Assembly (NCBI GenBank): GCA_964019055.1
Contig: OZ025219.1
Location: forward strand, 956,001-1,020,000
Source: Anthopleura xanthogrammica
Taxonomy: Eukaryota > Cnidaria > Anthozoa > Actiniaria > Actiniidae
Direction: 5' to 3'
DNA length: 64,000 nucleotides
Shown: positions 22,766 through 36,069 of the stretch, one piece after another
Layout: each line of letters opens with the position of its first letter
Numbering within the stretch: the first letter of the stretch is position 1
Translations under genes and position numbers: made by a program
Notes under the pieces: generated by a model
Database searches by the model: none
Seen by the model: only the letters and a program-made list of their open reading frames with translations
Told to the model about the DNA's origin: nothing

Positions 22766-25679
22766 TAAAAAACACAGTTAACGGCCTCAAATCGCGCTGA
22801 AACTTCGCCATAATACCGAATGAGGTACAAACAGTGATTGAAGAACGTTTTAAAGAAAAATGTTGAGTTAAAGATTTTATTTTTTTATATGTATCCTAGC
22901 CCCATACATTACACTATAAAACATGCACAGAGAGTTTGCTTGGGCTGCCTGTGGTTTGTGACGTACAAAATTCCCTGAACCATTAAATTGCATTTTAATC
23001 CAAAATTGATTGGTCCCACAGGAAAAACTGACTTAATCATCAAAATATTTCACGAAGCTTTTCAGGGATATTAGGACACTTTTCCGACCTAGATGTCGGG
23101 AATTATTGATTCAGTGAGGCAGTGAGGCGAGCTTTGCACTCATTCCAACGTCACGTAAACAAACCTCGATCAGCTCGCGAAATTACTATATATATACTAT
23201 ACTTTTGCAAAACGAAAAAAATGTATTCATTTTTGGACTGCTTTAGCTGGAAATCTAGAGCACTTGATTTAAGATACTTCAAGCGCCATCTTTTTAACAG
23301 AATTTAAAAAAACTTCCATATCATACCATCTAACAGATGATCTCTGTCAAAATGTTTTCCACCAAAGCCAAAATTCATCGAGATAAAAATCTCTCCTCTA
23401 TATATTATTAAAATTTCTATACCATAAAAGTTTGTATGTTATATTCTTCCCTAAGCATCACCTGCCCAATTAACACTCCCCTGCTCGATTACACCAAGTT
23501 GTTCTCAACTAATTATCTCCGTGTATACCGGAAGTCAGCAATCGCTCTCCTCGAGCTCTGATTGGCTTAACTTGACATCTCTTTAGAATAAAATTTGCAC
23601 ACACAAAAAAGTTCAATGACATGTGTGACGTCACAAGACCTGACTTCAATGCGGGTCACACTTGCTTCGAATATCGAAACTTTACTTGGATACAAGTGCA
23701 TGGATTAAAATTCGATCTCTGGAGCTGGATTTGGTGCCTATTTGTGCTCATGGATCAAGTGAAGAGCCTTGATAAAACATCTGACTTAATTTGAGACACA
23801 GTTTTCTCGTTAATTCAACAAAAGGTAAGAGGTAAAGCTCAAATTGACTTGGTTAGTTCAACGTACTTTACTTAAGGTATTCGTAATTTAGAAGCACTGA
23901 AAAGTAGTCAAGAACTGTATGAAAGATTCGCCAGGTTTCTAGCAAGTCGGTTAGTCGCTTAACTAAAGTCGATTAAGATGAAGAGTTTTTACTGTGATTT
24001 GAAATAACATTAGAGTGTCTTTCGTAAATATAGTGAACATTAAATAATATTCTATTTTGTTGTACTTCTCAAGGCGATAAAAAAGTTGGGAAGCCAGTTT
24101 GTGAATACCGTAATCAATATTAGAATTCTTTATTGATGACTTTATTTTCTTTTACAATGAATGTAAAGAGTTGGGAAATTGTATAAATCGATTACGACGT
24201 TTCCTCGTGATCGTTTAGTTTCGTACAAGATATTTAACCAAGGATCACGATGGGCTTTCTGAGAAGTAAATAAACTTTTTAATGGTATGCAGACATTGAA
24301 ATGGCTTTTCTTGGATATTCCTTAGCCATCCGCAACGTCTTATGAGTTATAAGTTATTTTTTTTAGCACTGTGTTGGTAAAATAACATAATATCCAGTCA
24401 AAGTACCTTAGGTTATAATCCGCTTTATCTCTGATTATCTCAAGCGTAAACGAAAGTCACAACTTCCCGATCAAAGAGTAGAAAATATAATAATAAAATT
24501 TCAAGATATTTTTGATATAACACAGTTTCCAGGCATTTTAAAATCCACTGAAAAATTTTTACTTTGACCTTGATATTCAGTACGAACAGCTTGCGACGTT
24601 TACATACGCCTGATATTTGAATTTGTTTTTTTTTCTAAATAATTTTTTTAAATGAAGAGTCTTGAACTGTCTTCCTGCCAAAAAAATATTCCATTTTCAA
24701 GATAGGATGTATATTTTTGACCTACACTAATGCCTTAACGTTGCTTTCTTGAATAATATGAATTTCAATAAATATAGAATAAAATTCAACATTCGAAAAA
24801 CGTGATATCGGCAAGGTGACAAAAGGTATTTTAATTTCTTGAGAGAAGTGTAAAGTGTTTTTTCGACGGGATACTCGAGAAGTTTGTGAATGATTGTCAT
24901 ATTGGACGAATCTTTAATTTCCTCAAATGCTACTATTTACTTTAATGTTGATATTACCAGAACAAAGAGGCTTCAGCGATCAAAATTTATGAATCTGTTT
25001 TATTTGTTTATGATCTTTGAAATATTTTTCCGTTGTGTCATAAGAAAAAAAATTAAAAGCAGAAAAGTTCAATATCGTAGGGATCAATCATTCAGTCTTA
25101 TTTTGTCGCGCACACAAATTATTTTTATTGAACCAGACTGAATAAATTCATGTAAGCAGAACAGATAAAAATACACAATCTAGCCTTAGAATTGGCATAT
25201 ATTTTGTATATGCAAATTGTTTTTGAGAATTTTTTTTATTTATTCACCCTTTTCAAGGCAAATTTTTTTATTATGAATTATAATATATTTATAACTGTCT
25301 GTTAGGTTATTCACATGCTTGATCTAACAGGTTTGAGCATTGAAGAAAATAATTTTTTATTCATTTATTGATTGATATCCTTTATTACACTGGATGACAT
25401 TATTTGTTGTAATTTTATTTATGATTTATTAGAAATTTTCTTGATTGAATATATTTGAGTTTATTTTAGCTTTTCCAAGAAATAAATCATGAAATTCAAA
25501 GAATTTGTAATATTTATAAATAATTGAACAAATTACAATAATTTGATTTTTGATTTATAAAGGATTTCTATTTGTCATGAAATGTTTTGAAGAAATTGTT
25601 TACTAAAAATTATGGCTCATTTGAATATAGAATCTGTGGCCCTCGTTCCACGATCGAATTAGAATTTAGAATCATATTT
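22766..25679. other. Gene-poor AT-rich region
   Basis: No domain or splice-consistent exon chain was found. A TGACGTCA (CRE-type) motif at about 23627 and a good splice donor (CAAAAG|GTAAGAGG at about 23824) make 23560-23824 a candidate non-coding first exon and promoter for the plus-strand gene at 26368-38064. This is weak evidence only. Confidence 0.35.
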
Positions 25680-25850
25680 GTGGAGGAAAGCCAGAGTACA
25701 TAAAAAAAACCTTAAAGCAGGCAGGAGAGAATCAACAAGCAACTCGGCATAGAGCAGTGAGATCAGGGATTAAACCCATGAGCACTGTGGTCTTAGGTGG
25801 AGCATTAGGTGATAGAGACATAACTCATGCTTCACATTACATGTATACAA
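25680..25850 (-). mobile_element. tRNA-derived SINE, degenerate
   Basis: On the minus strand a B-box-like GGGTTTAATCCC lies about 70 bases into the unit and is followed by TTTCCTCCACA, similar to the bodies of the other SINEs here. The A box is too diverged to place. Confidence 0.45.
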
Positions 25851-25909
25851 GATATAGTTAATATTCAAGACAATTTGGTTTTGGTCTTGTGAGCTATTTT
25901 TAGACTTAA

Positions 25910-26228
25910 TAGACCCCTTTCATATGATGTCAATGCAGCTCAATTTGGAGGACAAAACTGAAGAATTTCAATCTCCTGAGAATTCACTATTCCCCTTATT
26001 ATGTCTTGATACCATTACCAACAGAATCCTCTTCAAATTCTTTTTCTTATTCCAATGTTTGAACTCCTTGGGGAGTCACAAGATAAGGATGTTAATTGGG
26101 CCAACAAAAGAAACTATGAAAAAGATTCTGGTAGAAGTGGTATCAAGCGTAATAAGGTGAATCGAGAATTGGAACCTATTGCTTTGTCCTTCAAATTGAG
26201 CTGCATTCCAATGTGCTGCAAGGGGTCT
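25910..26228. mobile_element. MITE family A, long copy
   Basis: Outer ends TAGACCCCTTTC and GCAAGGGGTCT with the cores CAGCTCAATTTGGAGG and CAAATTGAGCTGCATTCC. The inner part is also palindromic (CTTGATACCA with TGGTATCAAG). Confidence 0.8.
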
Positions 26229-26367
26229 GTTGGTGCATCAATTGATGCTTTGTTTGCAGCCATGTCAGCAGAGTTTAGCTAATCCACCAACATGGCTACC
26301 ATGCTTCTGTATTTTGCCTCTCTTGCGAATCATTCTAATAGTATTAATAATAATATTGTCTATGCAG

Positions 26368-29300
26368 GAATATGGAAACAAAGACTACTATGTTGTAAAG
26401 AAGGGTAAAGATGAGTAAATCTAGGATTCCAGCACTTACCAAGGGACTGACTGGTTCAAGCAGCAGAGCGCCAAGAAGTCTTGCCTCAAAACCATCTACA
26501 AACACATCAAAATCATCTAATTTATTACACTATGGTTTTGCTATGGGGAAAAATAATTCTCCTAAAGGAGGTGATTATAAAAATTATACTACTCTTTCTA
26601 ATAACTTTCGGCTTGGGCGTAATGTTTTCCCATTTTAGACCAAGTGCGTTCTCTTCAGAATAAGATTCTTTGTTTGAGTTGTATCCATATTCATGTGTCT
26701 TCTCATGTGCAACTGTTAAACAAAGAAATGATACTCTAGGGAATGACACGTGGCCTGAAATGTGAAAACATATACTCAAGCCAAAAAGTCTACCGTATTT
26801 ACCATGACTGTTTCATTGCTACATGCCGATTGAGCAAAAAAAAGTAATGACAGTTCTAATGGGGCAATAGCCTACCATCAATACATTGTTAGTGTCATAA
26901 GTAAAGATACAATATCAGAATTTAAAATAAGTATTAGGGGTAGATCTAGGATTTTTAAAAGAGGGGTGATTGTTACAGGGTTGGTCGAGGGTGACAGGTT
27001 AATGTTAGCCACTGGCTATTAAGTGCTACCCTCAAATTAATGGGAATTAAATTTGAGAACTTCAAGTAAACCAAGTGGAAGTTTATGTGGACAAATGTTT
27101 TCAGGTCTATACACATTTTTGATAAGTGCAAATTGGGGAGGGGGGAGGGGTGACTAGACAGCTCCCTCAATACCCTTGGATCAGCCCCTGAATTTTAATT
27201 AAAATGAACTGTGAGTAGGTACACTGGAATTTTTAGCCCTCTTTATAAGTCAGCTATTCACACATACACCCATTTAATGCCTCTATGCACACCCTTTTTG
27301 TTCTCAGGGCTTGAAATAGTGGCCTGCCAATGGCCAAAAGCCAGGCAAAACTTAAGGTTTGGCAGGCAAAAATAACGGTTAACTGCCAAATGGAAAATGA
27401 AAATGAGGGGCTGGCAAAATTTACTAAACTGGCAGGCTATAATTGTTTCCTATTTCGAGCCCTGGTTCTACATGCCTTATTTGGTAAAACCAGACAGCTT
27501 TGCATCAAAAAGTGTCGGTTTAATGTACAAAAGCCCATGCATAGAAGTATGTGAATACAATAAAAGTGTTCATACTTTTGAACGCCGTGCTTTAAGGCTA
27601 AAACAGTGCATGATATTAGATGAGGGATGACTGTGTTGTCAAGAGGGGCAAACAAAATGAAATAGATAGAGACTGAAGCTGAAGCAATACACACATCAAG
27701 TCTGCTGCTCTAAGCGCACGCTCAGGGGATTAAAAAGTGGGATAATATTTTGTAAAATATGCAATTTTTCAGTATATTTGATTCAGAATTTGCTTAACGG
27801 TACTTCAGGGCTTGAAAAACAGCCAGTAAACCGACAACATCCAGCCAGAATTGAAACTTGTCTGGTCAAATCTTTGCCCTGCTGGTTATTTTGACCAGTA
27901 AATTTGAGCCAGAGGTATGAATGAGGTATAACTGAGCTAAAACTAATTTCGCTGGTCATTATGACTGGCTACTGACTGGCCGTTATTTCAAGCCCTGCTT
28001 GTATGTCAAAAGGAATAGTTTCTCCAGTTTCACTAAGTATCCTGGCTCTAAATAGACCTTTTTAGCTTGGGCGGTTTGTTTTACCATTTCAGACCACTTG
28101 TCATTCTCTTGAGAATAAGATTCTTTGTTAGAGTTGTATTCATATTCATGTGTCTTCTCATGTGTGACCATTAAACAAAGAAATGATACTCTAGGGAATA
28201 ACACATGGTCCGAATGGGTAAACATTCCTCTGAGAGGTGCATGAAGATATCTATTTGTTTATTTTATCATTCCTTACATTGGCCTTCTTTTTTTTCAGGA
28301 ACAAAGAAAACTGATCCAGAAAGTGAAGATAACGAAAACCAAGAAAGGTATGATGTAGAATCAGCTGATAAAATTAGTTTTTAACGTGTTAGCAAGCAAA
28401 AACACCAATTTATGATGTAAATTCACTGTGAAACTCATTCAAAATGCAAGTTTTGCAAACTTCACTGAGTGTGTAGTGGCAGCTTATTATCTTCAGAATG
28501 ATTTTCTACGTTTCACAGGGCTTAAGCGCTCTCAGAAACTATTTTGGACTTACCATAAACGTAGTAAGCAGTATTTTATTTTGATTCCACGCAGAATTGA
28601 AGTTCTTATCGAATTTTTTTCGTTTTAAATTTTTTCCCCGGCATTCACCAAGTTGCGAGTAAACACGTGACTGATTTTTCCCGCCATTTTCTTGACGCAT
28701 GCGCAGTAAGCGTGGATTAAGGGTGAAACTAAAAATCTAAAATAATAATTTCCTCAAAAGAAAAAAAAGAAAAGAAATGAATGAAAGAAAGAAAAAAAAA
28801 AAAGAAGGAAGGAAGGAAGAAAATTACTAAAATGTTTCTCTATTAAGAAATGGTTTGAAAAATCTAGATGTATAGGTTACAAAATTTTGTTATTTTTCTT
28901 GTGATTCTTAATGAACTGTCTGAGATGAATCGTTAAATTCGTTCTGCTTGTGAAAGACAAAACATGTTTCTAAACCCAAAGGTTTTTAAGACGATATTCT
29001 AGATAAGCCGGAAAAGATAATACAGTACTATTATAAAGCCAATTATATATAACCTAAAAAATCGCATTGCAAAGTTTGATTGTGTTTTTCCTTTATGTAA
29101 ATTGTAGCGATATTTAAAATTCTACCCGTTTTCCAATAATTTTGGTAGTATTTTAAGCCACTTAAAAGCGGAACTGCCAAAAACCAAATAAATGATTCTA
29201 ATAAATCGAATCAAAAACAAGAAATAACTTAGTTATTTGAAGCCCGGTTCTATTTTTACCTTTGACTGAGATCAGTTAATTTAGAGAAAAAATGTCTGTT

Positions 29301-32300
29301 TGGCGACTTTTGTTCTATTTGAGTGCAGGCAATTTAATAAACGAGATTTTTATTAGCGATGCCCTTAAATGGATCACCAGACCCTTCTCAATTATAATTT
29401 GGTTCCGCTTCCGAGGCCAGGTTTTAATTTGATCGTGCTTGTAGACAAAGCTTGAAACTTAACATTCGAATTTTTTTGACAGGTCTAAGCCAGTCAAAGA
29501 CGACGAGTTAGAAGACACTGGAAAACTTGATTTTACGAAAGCAAATGCTGCGGTCGCAACAGATACAAAAATGTCTGACAATGTAGTAGATAAAGAGTGT
29601 GGTTCCGCGGCTCAAGAAGGCGTTCCACCCACAGAAAAACACTTAAATCTGTCTGAGGCACAGCTCAACGCACTCTCGTACAGTTTATCGGAACTTGCGG
29701 ACAAAATATCACCATCGAAGACAGATTATTTTGATGAAGAAGAGTTGGAGACAAAGCAGAAGTCAGAAACTGTTGGTGCAGACCGTAGAAACTCTTTAAG
29801 TCGAGGTAAAATTCCAGGTGATGTAGGGAGCGCTCCTCATTCTAAGTCGCCGTACTCCAGGAAGAGTGAATCTGAAACAAAACCTTATTTATCCAAGCAA
29901 AAAAGTTTTAATAAAAATAAACCTCTCGTGACGTCAAAGGAGCTGAACTTGTCCGACGATGACAAAGCTAGGAGCAGTGAGATGCAAACAGAAGAAAGCG
30001 AATCAATTGAGAAAGAAGAAATTATGTTCAAAGCAGCATCACCATTACATCAGGAATCCATTGAGTCGGGATACAACTCTTCTTGGTCAGCATCTTCATT
30101 AAGCGAAGATTTCAAAAATTTTAAACGTAGTACTGATGTTGATACGGATGTTGATGTAGACTTGAAAGATTTGAATGAAGAGACATTGAAAGATGGGACT
30201 AATACTGATGAACAACAAAAAAATGAGACTTCAGCTGCGGAGTATGAAAAAGCACTTCAACAAAAAATTTCGGACGTGGAAAAGAGGATAAATTCTCTCA
30301 TTCTTGGAGGCAATTCAATAGATTCGGAAACGAGTGAGACAGAAGATAAAACGTCAAGTGAAACTCAAGAATCAGAAGATAAAAATGCTTCACAAAATGG
30401 CGAGGGAATTTTGAAGGACGAAAAAGTTGAAATTCTGACGAATGGATTTCAAGATGAGTCACATGCATCAAAAACCGACCTTAATCAAAACAACCGCATC
30501 AGTGAAAAGTCAAAATCTTTGGATCGCGAACTATCTCACAAATCCCCTTTCCATATTCGTAAAGTCCGAAAATCATCCCTTGATGAAAGCTCTGTAAACC
30601 CCAAACCTAAAAGACCGGGTCTCGTTCGACGAAGGACGACGTTAGTTACATTCAGAGCACCTCGACAAGCATTTGCGTTCAATGAAGTTGATGACAGCGG
30701 TGTTCTAGAAATTGACGAAGCAGGGTTTGTTCAGTGTTTGACTGATGTTAGAGCCGTGAAAACGATGTTACTCAAACTGAAAAGGGAGCTTCAAGAAGTA
30801 AGTTTACTGAATTAGAAGTCGTGAAATCCCACGATAAGGACGTGCTGTACCTTAACCGTGACCGCGTATTTTTATTGGATAAATTGTTCCTCGCGCTGTG
30901 ATTGGGTCACAGAATGCGGTCAATCACATACCTTACACCGTAACATAATCGCAATAGCAGATAGAGCAGTTTTCGTATGACTACGTAAAACTTACTGCAC
31001 GGGCAGCGTCTTGTCGTGACCGTGTCGTGTATGAAAACATTCGACATTCCGTGCCATGTCCGCGCCGCGCTGTGACCGTGCCGTGTACCGTGACTTTTCA
31101 CACTCATACGAAAGCTGTTCAAGAGCAAATTTCGTATGACTGTAAGTTTTTTAGTGCCGCGTGCGTGCGTTGCCGCGACCGTGATGTTTTCTTTAGTTTT
31201 GATTGGCTGATTGTTTTCTCGCGCAATGTGATTGGTCTGGCGTACTTAGTCATTGCCGTGACCTTGACGTGACCTTGTCCGTGCCGTGTTCGTGACCTGT
31301 TTCGTGCTTTTGATTGGATGAAGAAAGCCTTGTTGCGACCGTGATTTTTTCTAGATTTTTGATTAGCTGACGTTTTAGTGCCGTGATCTTTTCACAGTCA
31401 TACAAAATCTACTCTATCAAAGAATACAGTAACTGTATAGAAACTGACCCAAATGCCGCGACTTAAAGCAATTGTTTGAAGGCAATATGGACTGTGTAAC
31501 TCTGATATCTGCTATTAATAAGTTTTCTGGTACATGCTTTCTCTTCAGGCTGAAGTAGTCTCACCATTGGCCAAATCAAAGTCTATTTCATCCAGAAGTA
31601 TAGCAAATTTGTCCAACTTAACTGAAAATGATTCCTATGAGGAAACGGTAAGCATGACTCACATTTCTTAAGGATATTCATAAGTTGATCACACACACAA
31701 ACACGTATTCTTTGAATAGCTATATTGTGACATCATATAATGGGGCAAGTTTTTTCTAATGGATTCCCCGGTTTTCCTCCATCCGCAAAACCTACAACAA
31801 GCTAAATTATTACAATTTAATCTGTGAGTTAGTCGTGCCCTGACTTAGATCAGCCCAGAGGTTGTTTCAGGGTTGGATCTGTGAGTTAGCCATGCCCTGA
31901 CTTAGATCATCCCAGAGGTTGTTTCAGGGTTCAATCTGTGAGTTAGCCATGCCCTGACTTAGATCAGCCCAGAGGTTGTTTCAGGGTTCGATCTGTGAGT
32001 TAGCCATGCCCTGACTTAGATCAGCCCAGAGGTTGTTTCAGGGTTCGATCTGTGAGTTAGCCATGCCCTGACTTAGATCAGCCCAGAGGTTGTTTCAGGG
32101 TTCGATCTGTGAGTTAGCCATGCCCTGACTTAGATCAGCCCAGAGGTTGTTTCAGGGTTCGATCTGTGAGTTAGCCGTGCCCTGACTTAGATCAGCCCAG
32201 AGGTTGTTTCAGGGTTCGATCTGTGAGTTAGCCGTGCCCTGACTTAGATCAGCCCAGAGGTTGTTTCAGGGTTCGATCTGTGAGTTAGCCGTGCCCTGAC

Positions 32301-35300
32301 TTAGATCAGCCCAGAGGTTGTTTCAGGGTTCAATCTGTGAGTTAGCCATGCCCTGACTTAGATCAGCCCAGAGGTTGTTTCATAGTTCGATCTGTAAGTT
32401 AGCCATGCCCTGACTTAGATCAGCCCAGAGGTTGTTTCATGGTTCTATCTGTGAGTTAGCCGTGCCCTGACTTAGATCAGCCCAGAGGTTGTTTCATGGT
32501 TCTATCTGTGAGTTAGCCGTGCCCTGACTTAGATCAGCCCAGAGGTTGTTTCATGGTTCGATCTGTGAGTTAGCCGTGCCCTGACTTAGATCAGCTCAGA
32601 GGTTGTTTCAGGGTTCGATCTGTGAGTTATCCATGCCCTGACTTAGATTAGCCCAGAGGTTGTTTCAGGGTTCTATCTGTGAGTTATCCATGTCCTGACT
32701 TAGATCAGCCTAGAGGTTGTTTCAGGGTTCTATCTGTGAGTTAGCCATGCCCTGACTTAGATCAGCCCAGAGGTTGTTTCATGGTTCGATCTGTGAGTTA
32801 GCCATGCCCTGACTTTGATCAGCTCAGAGCTTGTTTCAAGGTTCGATAAAATTTCAAGGTTTTAAATGACAACTCCAGACGTGCATCTTTTGTGCCATCT
32901 TGCATAGTAGTCACAACTGCCTTGGACTGCAACTACGCACTTTGGCATTTTAGTTTAGGTCAAGCCTGAAGCATGAAAATGATTTTTTCTAGGGTGTAAG
33001 ACGAAATACTTACGACACGAGCGAAGGAATCCACGAAAAACTGCGTCGTATTCGTTCTGCCTCTTTATCGAGGAGGAAACAATCGGCCTGTCTGGAGCGT
33101 CCAAACGAGGAACAACTCGCTACGGAAAACTCTACCGAGGAAACAGGAGAGGAAAAAAGACAAAACAGCAATGATGAAGAAATGAAGAAGATGAAGGAAG
33201 AGATGGAGGACTTGAAAGAAAAGATGAAAAATATTAAGCAGGTTTGTCAGCTAGTGCATTTGTATATTGAAAAAAGAATCGTTGTTCTAATGAGTCGTGT
33301 GTACTGTCTGTCTGTCTGTCTGATTTAGGAACGTGATACGCTTCTTATGGATAAAGAAGAGGTCGAACACGAACTTGAAACGAAAAATCATACTATAAAG
33401 CTTCTACAGAAACAATTGGTAAGAATCACTGTTGATGATGATTGTGATAATGACGATGATGATGATGATAATGATGATGATGATGATGATGATGATTCAT
33501 GATGATGATGATGATGATGATGGTTCATGATGATGATACTGATATGATGATGGTGATGATGATGATCATGGTGTGATGATGATCATGGTGTGATGATGAT
33601 GATCATGGTGTGATGATGATGATCATGGTGTGATGATGATGATGATGATGGTTATACAAGATGTATTTAATAGATCATGCGTTGTTGAGGGTATTGATAC
33701 TGGTGTAATGATAATGAAGATAGTGACTATGACAAATACATGACAACAATTGTGCACTGCACAGTATTCCATAGTGATGACGGAAATAATCATGATAATA
33801 GTCATAATAATTTGTTTACTTGCTTTCCTTAGGAAGTGCAAGAAAACAGCGAAGAAATGGCATACTTGCAACGGCAAGTGGCTGCATTAACCTACCAAGT
33901 TCGTCAACAACAGCAAAAAATTACGGAACTAAAGTACAGAGCTTCGACTCCACCTAACACATCAAGATCTACAGTAAGAATACAATGAATTGGTTATAAC
34001 ACTTAGGAGCAGGCGTAGCTCAGTTGGTTAGTGCGCGGCCTTCGAGCGAGCGATCCACGGTTCGATCCTCAGGATCTCCACGTCTGTTTCGACTTCATTC
34101 TGTTCTGTGTGCCTTAGCTTTAAATACCCGTAATAAGGAGCACTGATAGTTTGAGGGGGTAAAGTGCGCACCTTCGAACGCTTTAAACATAAGCCCCTGG
34201 CTCGGGAGAATTGGACAACCACTCCCCGCGGTTTCGAAAGAAAATTTGGCTTTCCTTTTTACCTTCACACTGCTATTTTCAGTGAGCAAATCGTGTGTTG
34301 CAACTGTCTCCCATATCAATCAACCAATTACGCACTTCTTCATCGCAATTACTTAAAGCAATTAAACCTACAGAGCATAATGTACTTCTCATCAGGCAGA
34401 TACCTTGTGCGCATGTGAAAATATGCAAATGACACATGCGCGTTACAAATAATAATGTTTTTATCAGTATTATTAAATACCAGGGGTGTTTTCAATTTGT
34501 CCAGGAAAACGGTTGATGAAACTGAGACAAGAACGGTTCTAATGGAACTGTCGAACCGACTATACACCTGATGGTCCGCCATCTTGAAAGTTTTCGTCAT
34601 AAATGCGCGAATTAGAGAACTGGGACTGAGAAATTTTGAGAAATTCTTCAAATGGTTCGCACAATTCCAGTTGGTTTGTACTAACCGGAATGGCTGCACA
34701 AGCTCGAAAGATTTTTCACTTTTTTTCCGGTTGGAAGTTCCGAAGAAGTGACAGTTCCATTTGTATTCCAACCGATATTACCGGGTTTCCTGGACAAATG
34801 GAAAACACCCCAGGACTTCGAGTTATTCTCATGTATTCTGGATATCTTTTTTTCTCATTTTAGTCGCCTACAAATTTCAGTTCGAAGAAAGATTCAGTTA
34901 AGCATGATATCAAGTAAGTCCTGCATATTTATTATTGCAAATGAAGAAATAGAAAACGCGCGCGCGTGCTGTGTGTAGTTCTAAAGCACGAAGGGTTTGG
35001 CAGAACACTAGAGAAGTTTTAGGAGAAGCACGACGCGTAGTGGAACAACCCAGTTATATATTTCTTTTATAACATACAAATTAGAATGGCGGTTATCTTG
35101 GATACGAATGATAAAATAAAAAAGTGCGCGCTCGTGCTGTGTGTTCTCATAAAGCACGCACCACCAAGCAATCAGAAAGCGAGATTTAGCGACAGTTATT
35201 TGATAGTAACTTCTCTTTCAAGGATTGGCTGATTATTTCGATCAGCTGGAAGTATCAATGGACAAAAGAAAGCACTTTTATCACTCTAATAGTTCTGTAA

Positions 35301-36038
35301 TTTTGGCATGTCAAATTCATGCTGATTAGTCTTTATTCCGTTCAGAAACAGGCTGCGTGATGCGTTTGTTCGACATCTCGAGGAATCGTCCAAGGTAGGA
35401 CCAAAACGACCAACACACTTGCACAAAGTTAATGTCATGGTTTCTCTCCCAATTTGCCCCATTAAACCTCAGCTCATCATATCATTCAATGTATGAGGTG
35501 CATAAGCCATAAGGACCGTTTGCATGCCACAAGGAATTAGAGACAGCTACGCGTTTTTATGTTATTAAGGATCTTACACATGAGCATCGTGGACGCAGAT
35601 GCCAAACGATGACGCCAGCAATTAATTTTCAAAACGGTTTTATGTGCGCGCGCCATCGTCCTCAGTGTTGCCGTTCTCTCTAGAAGGTAACTAAATAAAT
35701 GTCAATGTCAACTTTATTTAAGCAGGATGACACATTCAGAATCTAGGCTGGTATCCAGAGGGGCTCTTCTAGTTGATGCTTTTGAAAAACGGCGCGCGCA
35801 CAAGAAAACCGTTTTGTAAATATGCATGCATAATGTTCGATATCCTCGTCCTCGATGCTATAAAGGTCCCTATTGATAGCTGATCAGCTTGCGCATTTAT
35901 GGAAGGAACAGTAGCATCGATTCTTCTATAATTATCAGCTTTAACCGGTTTGTAGCAAGTAATCAGTACCGTGCGTCTTTAATTTAATAACTTTGAAAAC
36001 ATTCTGTTAAATGGCATAATAATAATAATAATATTATC

Positions 36039-36069
<31 letters not shown>

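Noticed and set aside
21648..22811. 387-codon and overlapping minus-strand ORFs with 40-residue periodicity
   Set aside because: A translation artefact of the 40-bp minisatellite; open in three frames with identical peptides shifted.
34005..34080. tRNA gene
   Set aside because: A and B boxes are present, but acceptor-stem halves do not pair and a SINE body follows.
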